DNA of 64,000 nucleotides from Corbicula japonica (Eukaryota; Mollusca; Bivalvia; Venerida; Cyrenidae): the NCBI GenBank assembly GCA_038501625.1, contig JAZAYU010000359.1, forward strand, positions 372,001 to 436,000. Reading direction: 5' to 3'. The notes beneath the pieces were generated by a model, which searched no databases, was not told the origin of the DNA, and saw only the letters and a program-made list of their open reading frames with translations. Within the stretch, counting starts at the first letter, position 1. The number at the start of each line of letters is the position of its first letter. The position numbers and the translations under genes are program-made. Below, in pieces: positions 58,753-64,000 of this stretch.

Positions 58753-58959
58753 TTATTCCTGAAACAAATCATAGTCCGTTCCTTGAACCATTGATGGCCG
58801 TTTTGTCGACGTGTCTCCTGCCACGTACGGGAATGCCGGACACGTACCGCGCTTGCTCGTAGCATGTTTCGAATACATCGATCTGTAAATCGTACATGTC
58901 CCTATTTCTGTTTGAATAATATCCGGTAATTTAGTTTTAATATGTAATTTTTTACACAT
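58753..58959 (-). CDS. Unrecognised small ORF, 68 codons
   Basis: Minus strand, ATG to TAA: MCKKLHIKTKLPDIIQTEIG, then TCTIYRSMYSKHATSKRGTC, PAFPYVAGDTSTKRPS and a TDYDLFQE end. Its residue mix and CpG-richer DNA look more protein-like than other short frames here. It shows no signal peptide, membrane segment or motif I know. It could be a terminal exon or a transposon relic. Confidence 0.25.
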   Translation of the reverse strand: MCKKLHIKTKLPDIIQTEIGTCTIYRSMYSKHATSKRGTCPAFPYVAGDTSTKRPSMVQGTDYDLFQE

Positions 58960-59325
58960 CTCAATAGTTTACTGTTTACTGTTCACGCTTATATGTGGAA
59001 ATCCAATATTTAAAAATATTCAGCAATGATGATTGCTTCATGTTCAGTGATTTACAACGCTCATGAACGCCTATCATCAAATAATAAACAAATGTTCGCA
59101 ATATGTCTTGACAATTTCAAGTGAAAGCATTTGCGCATTTATTTCAGAAAGTGGAAAATTGAAGAAAAATATGCTAAGATAGAAATTTATTATAATCGTT
59201 ATTGTTAATGATAAAACTAAAAAAATCGTGAAAAGAACAGTTTAGCAGCGGAACAAACGTCCAATATTGAAATGGCTTTAAAATGAAAAAAATAAAGGAA
59301 ATGTTTTCATTGTTATTTTGAGCTT
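58960..59325. other. No recognisable feature
   Basis: AT-rich spacer before Penelope copy P4. Confidence 0.4.
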
Positions 59326-59328
59326 ATC

Positions 59329-60213
59329 TTTGCATTACAGAAAAACTTTTAAAACAAGGTTATCGGTATCACAAATTAAGGAAAACCTTTTGCAAGTTTT
59401 ATCGCCGATATCCAGATCTAATTCATAAATACAGCTGCAGTTTAAAATCACTATTGCAACAAGGAATTTCACAGCCAGTTTTTTATGGAGATTTAATTTA
59501 TAAACTTAAGAAGATAAAAGGCGATGTTAATTTCTCCCGGTTATTCGTAAAACCATCTGTAAATTTAAAAAGAAAGGTTACCAACATGATATTTTACAGC
59601 GCTCTGCAGGCCTGGTGATTAACCCATCTACAGTTGATCATTATGCTTACCTCTTTGGTTGCACGACGGTGGCAGGGGTGTAAGAGTTTATGAAAGTTTA
59701 TGGGGAAATCTTTTCTTAAAAGAACCTAAAATCTCGATTTGTTTCTTTTATCCCTGTCATCGTGTTCTTGCTGATTTTACTCCAGGTGCTCTGGTCTCGG
59801 AAAGATCATTGAGTACCCGCCCTTTGGCTTTGCAATGCTATTAAATTCTTATGTTTATATGTTTGTATGCTTTTGCATGCAACATTGTTGAGCTGATGGG
59901 TGGGTTGGAGTTATTTCACAAAGACAATTTGTACTTGTTTTGTGATACGAGAACCTGTTGGGGCAAGTGTGAGGTTGGTGCACCCTAGAACCTGGTTTAA
60001 ACCCCCAGTGGCAATTTGTTTTGCCACTGACCGTTCCAAGGCGGTATCCCCAAGGGTTCTCTTGTTTATTAATTGTTTGTGGCGTCCTATTTGAATTGAC
60101 ATACATATATTAACATGCGCGCTCTCTCTCTTCCTCTCTTCTTTTTCGCTGCGTGGGGAGGCTGTGTTTTTTGAGTGTGGCGATTCCTGATATGCATATG
60201 TTGCTTTTTTTCG
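59329..60213 (+). mobile_element. Penelope-like copy P4 (3' part, nearly identical to P2)
   Basis: Begins at atctttgcattacagaaaaa inside the RT ORF and runs to the end of the 3' UTR (gcgattcctgatatgcatat, then tgttgctttttt). One base is missing near 59549 (five A in P2, four here), breaking the frame. It lacks the extra insert present in the P2 UTR. Confidence 0.9.
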
Positions 60214-60214
60214 A

Positions 60215-60600
60215 ATTAGCAGAAAAGATATATTAAATATTTCAGAATTAATACAACAATGTATTAATCTATTGTAATATCCTAACATCGGGAATATCGT
60301 TTATATCTCTACCTAAAGGTAACATATCTGTGGCTCGCTAAAGAATCCCTGGCGGCTTCAAACCCTAGATAAAATTGGTTTTCGGTTGTCGATTGTGTTC
60401 TGAATTAGGGACAGCGCAGTGAAGCAGTCAAGTATTCTTTTAGCGATACTAACGTGGCACGAGCCAAATTTAACACGTAACAGGAAACTTAGACTACTTT
60501 GCTTGCTCTGATTACTCTGAAATGCGTAAATCGCCGGTTGCCAGAGCCTTGTTTTGGTTTGATACCGATTTCAGAATTGTGATTAGTAAAACCAGCTTCC
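60215..60600. other. Spacer between converging Penelope copies
   Basis: No gene or repeat recognised. Confidence 0.4.
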
Positions 60601-60603
60601 ACG

Positions 60604-61676
60604 GTTAAAATGAGAACACGAGGGGTTACCGCCTTAGAACGGTCAGTGGCAAATCAAATTGCCAGTTGGGTTTAAACCAGGTTCTAGGGTGCACCAACCT
60701 AACACTTGCCCCAACAGGTTCTCATATCACAAAACAAATACAAGTTGTCTTGGTGAAACAACTCCAACCCACTTATCGGCTCAACAATGCTGCATGCAAA
60801 AGAACACAAACATATAAAACATAAGAATCTAATAGTATTGCAAAACCAAGGTGGGTACTCAATGATCTTACCGAGACCAAAAATGGAGTAAAATCAGCAA
60901 GAACACGATGACAGGGAAAAAGGAAACTAATCGAGCTTTTAGGTTCTCTTAAGAAAAATGTCCCCATAATCCTTCATAAACTCTTAAATCCCTGCCACCG
61001 TCGTACAACCAAAGAGGTTAGCATGATGAATAACTGTAGAAGGGTTATTCACCAGGCATGCAGAGCGCTGTAAAATATCATGTTGGTAACCTTTGTTTTA
61101 AAATTTACAGATGGTTTTTACGAATAACCGGGAGAAATTAACATTGCCCTTTATCTTCTTAAGTTTATAAATTAAATCTCAAAAAAAAAAACTGGCTGTG
61201 AAATACTTTTATACTAGTTATTTTAAACTGCACCTGTATTATTGAATTTGATCTGGGTATCGACGATAAAACTTGCAAAATGTTTTCCTTAATTTGTTAA
61301 ACCGATAACCTTGTTTTAAAAGTTTTTTCTGTAATGCAAAGATTACGTTAATTGAAATCATTAATATCGTTGCAAGCTCTTGAAAAGCGAACACGCTGTG
61401 AAATATAAACTCCGTAAGATGTTGCACGGGGAACATCGCCGTCTCAAAACGGAACATTTACTATAATAAAATTTAAATAATCTCTTTTATCGTATATTTT
61501 AGTAGTGACATAATCATTTTCAATTGACAGATTTAGATCGAGAAAGTTTGCTTGCTTTTCAGTAATGGAAAATGGTTATTATCTATATTTAATAAATCAT
61601 CAAGGTACCTTGAGGTGTTGTTAAAAGCTGTTATAATATCATCTTGATGTTCAGTAGAAAGAGATAACAAAGTCTC
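60604..61676 (-). mobile_element. Penelope-like copy P5 (3' half, decayed)
   Basis: From 61676 down: FNNTSRYLDDLLNIDNNHF, FLDLNLS, FRDGDVPRATSYGVY-like, KLLKQGYRFNKLRKTFCKF (with a short extension), then a broken end and the 3' UTR to the acggtcagtgg stem. The terminal part is missing. It faces P4 tail-to-tail. Confidence 0.83.
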
Positions 61677-61679
61677 GAA

Positions 61680-62355
61680 AGCTGATTTTCAATCTGACAC
61701 TATTTGAATGAAGACCGCATGATTTCGTAGATAAATCTTTTGAAATGATCTGTTTCTAAGACGTTTCATATAGCGATTTCATTGTTCTGATGTAAACAAA
61801 TCATTTCTTTGTAGTGTGTCTTAGGTAAATCAAGCAGTTTTAGTTCTAAATAATATATCATGTAAATCTAAATACAACCTAAAAAATTGAGTTATATTCT
61901 TAAGCATTAACTTGCATATAGTATTATTTTTAATAAATATAAATATTTTGCCATTGAAACCGGAAATAGAAAAGAAAATAATGATTAGATGATTTTGACA
62001 TAACACAATATATTGTAGATTGGCATATTTATTGTTATTGAGTTGCAGAGTTTTGATGTGAACGGTTTTATTTTTTTGTTTTAATATGTGCTAATTAGCT
62101 AATACAGCACCATTTTGTATGGACTGAACGTGCAAACATAAATGCAGCAAAATGAATATATTTCTACAATGAAAAAGTCGTCAAGTATTATCTTCCTTTA
62201 ATATATTTTTGAAATGTTATCCTATTCTTGCCATTAGCACTTTAGAAACGCCTTACAATTGTACGAGACTCAGATTTCTTTAAAAAACTATATACTTATG
62301 GAAAAAAGTTTTGTCCGGTATGTGGTTTTCAATATCTTTGTGACCGCGTAAACAC
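61680..62355. other. No recognisable feature
   Basis: AT-rich; no exon or repeat seen. Confidence 0.4.
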
Positions 62356-62361
62356 CAACAA

Positions 62362-62502
62362 TGCCAATTTTCAACACATTACTACCGGCATAAATTTGGT
62401 ATCGATATACATAAGACAGTAACTAGTATATGCATTCGATGAAAAAAGATTTTTGGATTTTTAGCCCATACTGCTTGATGAGTAATGTGTTGAAAATTGG
62501 CA
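62362..62502. repeat. Perfect 21-bp inverted repeat, 99-bp loop
   Basis: gccaattttcaacacattac (62363-62382) and its exact complement (62482-62501), extended by one base at the outer ends. A small fold-back structure, with no relation to other repeats here. Confidence 0.85.
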
Positions 62503-62808
62503 AGCAAAAGATTTCAATTTTCCTATAGGTCAAGACTTTTTTTCATTAGAATTTATGAAAACTCGCCCCGAATGACATATTAATTTCGCATTTACGATAT
62601 TAACACTTGACTAAATTTTTAGTTTAGCTTCATTGCTATCATAAAATGTTATTGAAACAAAACTTTACACGACTTTTTTATATTATTGTATGTCCATTGC
62701 AAAAATCCGATTTTTATGTCAAAATCGGCTAGACATGTGACCCAGTAAATCATGTTTCCAAAAAACGAATGTCTAGAATGGATTGTTGTTATTTTCAAAA
62801 AAACAATG

Positions 62809-62990
62809 TACAGTCAAACCTGCATTAGCAGCAATCAGCGAATAGCAACCACCTGTCTTAAACAGCCAATGTGAATATGTCCTAAACTGACATTATGTTC
62901 TCATGTTAACCTGTCTTTAACACCCACCTGTGTAGAGTAGCCACTGTTTGTCACTCCCTTGGGTGGATGCTAAAGAGAGGAATGTATGTG
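62809..62990. mobile_element. MITE family M3, copy 2
   Basis: tacagtcaaacctgcattag start, accacctgtcttaaacagcc, acccacctgtgtagagtagc and gtggatgctaaagag match 23077-23256 with changes. Confidence 0.6.
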
Positions 62991-62994
62991 CTTG

Positions 62995-64000
62995 AGAAAA
63001 AAGTTCTATCGCGAACAATGGAAGTTTTAGGCTCAATTCTTGTCCCAAGTGTATTCCAAAAAATTGGTTGTTTTACGCTATATATTGTGGCTGAAGTTTT
63101 TTGAGGTACTTCTGATTTGTCACCAATATTGGTTTTGAAAATTATGAGCTGTCAAAATGAAATTATGATTGTTCTTGCTTTTGAATAATTTAAGCGATAA
63201 TAATGTTTTAAAAATATTATAGCAATAAGAACATAAGGTAACACTACTGTGAAAAATATTAATATTTATTGCAAATTTTATAAAGTGCATTTCGGGTGCC
63301 AAATACAACACTTATCAATCAAATGAATCAATAATATTTAATTTTAACATCCACTTCAATGTTCACTTTAGTGCCAACGAGATTTAGTTTTTAAAAACCT
63401 TTGAAAATTGCTTTAATAAATCATAATCCGAACATAGGGACACGGTTTCAGCTGAAAATACATCTGAATAGCGAAGCTGAAAATTTTTATGTACTACTAT
63501 AAAAAAGGTCAAAATATATACATGTACGCGTAACCCCAAAGTTCATTTTTCATCTATTACATTTTTTCAGTGATAACAATAAAATTTATTGTCTAATGTA
63601 AAAGTAAGAAAATAAGATATTGTTTTCATCGGCATACATTTCCCTAGCGTTAAGTGTAAGAAGTCACTGAACATGATGTTTTTGCTGTATTTATCACTAC
63701 CAAAAATATATTTTTAAATTCAGATAATTAAATTTAATTGGTGATACAGCTTGAACAATCAAAAACACAAAAAATACAAGTATAACGAGTTTTTTTAAGA
63801 AGTATCAAATTTCGTCACGTAATGATGGCCACGTTTATCAAGGTTATTCGCGAAACATTTAATGTGAACCATCGGAAGAAAAAAAGTTTAGTTTTGGCCA
63901 TTTGTCATCTAGCTATTCAATTTCCGCCTTGAAACAGACCGAATTCCAGCTAAATAAAATTTATTTCAATTGAAAGATACTTTAGTTTACGAATAATGTG
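62995..64000. other. No recognisable gene
   Basis: AT-rich to the window end; short shadow frames only. Confidence 0.4.

Overview
This is an AT-rich, repeat-laden stretch of an animal nuclear genome, most likely a mollusc and probably a bivalve. The evidence is intron-split genes with GT/AG borders, a reverse transcriptase of the Penelope-like (Naiad-type) group, several non-LTR retrotransposons, tRNA-derived SINEs, MITEs, long (TAA)n and (GA)n tracts, and a Cys-rich three-finger-like ectodomain of a kind common in molluscs. There is no bacterial gene organisation. Most of the DNA is intron or transposon debris.

Genes. (1) A three-exon gene for a short secreted Pro/Cys-rich protein (plus strand, 2028-3356) has a TATA box at 1943. 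A diverged paralogue lies at 36261-38708 inside a duplicated block (about 40-6360 against 35190-41170). The paralogue keeps its splice sites, frame and TATA box but has lost both start ATGs. (2) A minus-strand gene runs from about 28.5 kb down to 12.1 kb. I reconstructed it from splice borders and exon phases: a possible signal-peptide exon, then exons A1, B1, C1, A2, B2 and C2. These form two Ly6/three-finger-like domains, each built from three exons in phases 1-0, 0-0 and 0-1. Its introns hold two Penelope-like copies and a large 81-bp minisatellite that grew from the end of exon A2 and its splice donor. (3) A tentative plus-strand gene starts in a CpG-rich patch at 43623, with possible exons at 44323 and 47734. 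The last two have relics in a second duplicated block (31.4-33.9 kb against 44.2-49.4 kb).

Mobile DNA. One Penelope-like family dominates. The best copy is 24745-26815, with an open 437-codon reverse transcriptase. Others lie at 18730-20000 (minus), 49905-50525 (minus), 50700-54095 (nested and broken), 59329-60213 (plus) and 60604-61676 (minus), with about a dozen detached 3' ends. Two diverged copies carry an in-frame TGA at the same codon upstream of the RT core, which suggests a selenocysteine-containing retroelement protein. Other elements are an L1-like ORF1 plus endonuclease remnant (41.4-43.1 kb), two RT-bearing LINE fragments (44.8-46.6 and 47.8-49.07 kb), a short LINE tail (21.7-22.15 kb), a mariner/Tc1-like element with a dead transposase piece (54826-55672), a TTAA-flanked element inside a Penelope copy (52383-53069), a SINE with a perfect target duplication (32500-32801), and several MITE families, one of which spreads TGACGTCA sites.

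Limits: all similarities were judged by eye. Family names finer than 'Penelope-like', 'LINE' or 'Ly6-like' are inferences, and no transcript evidence was available.
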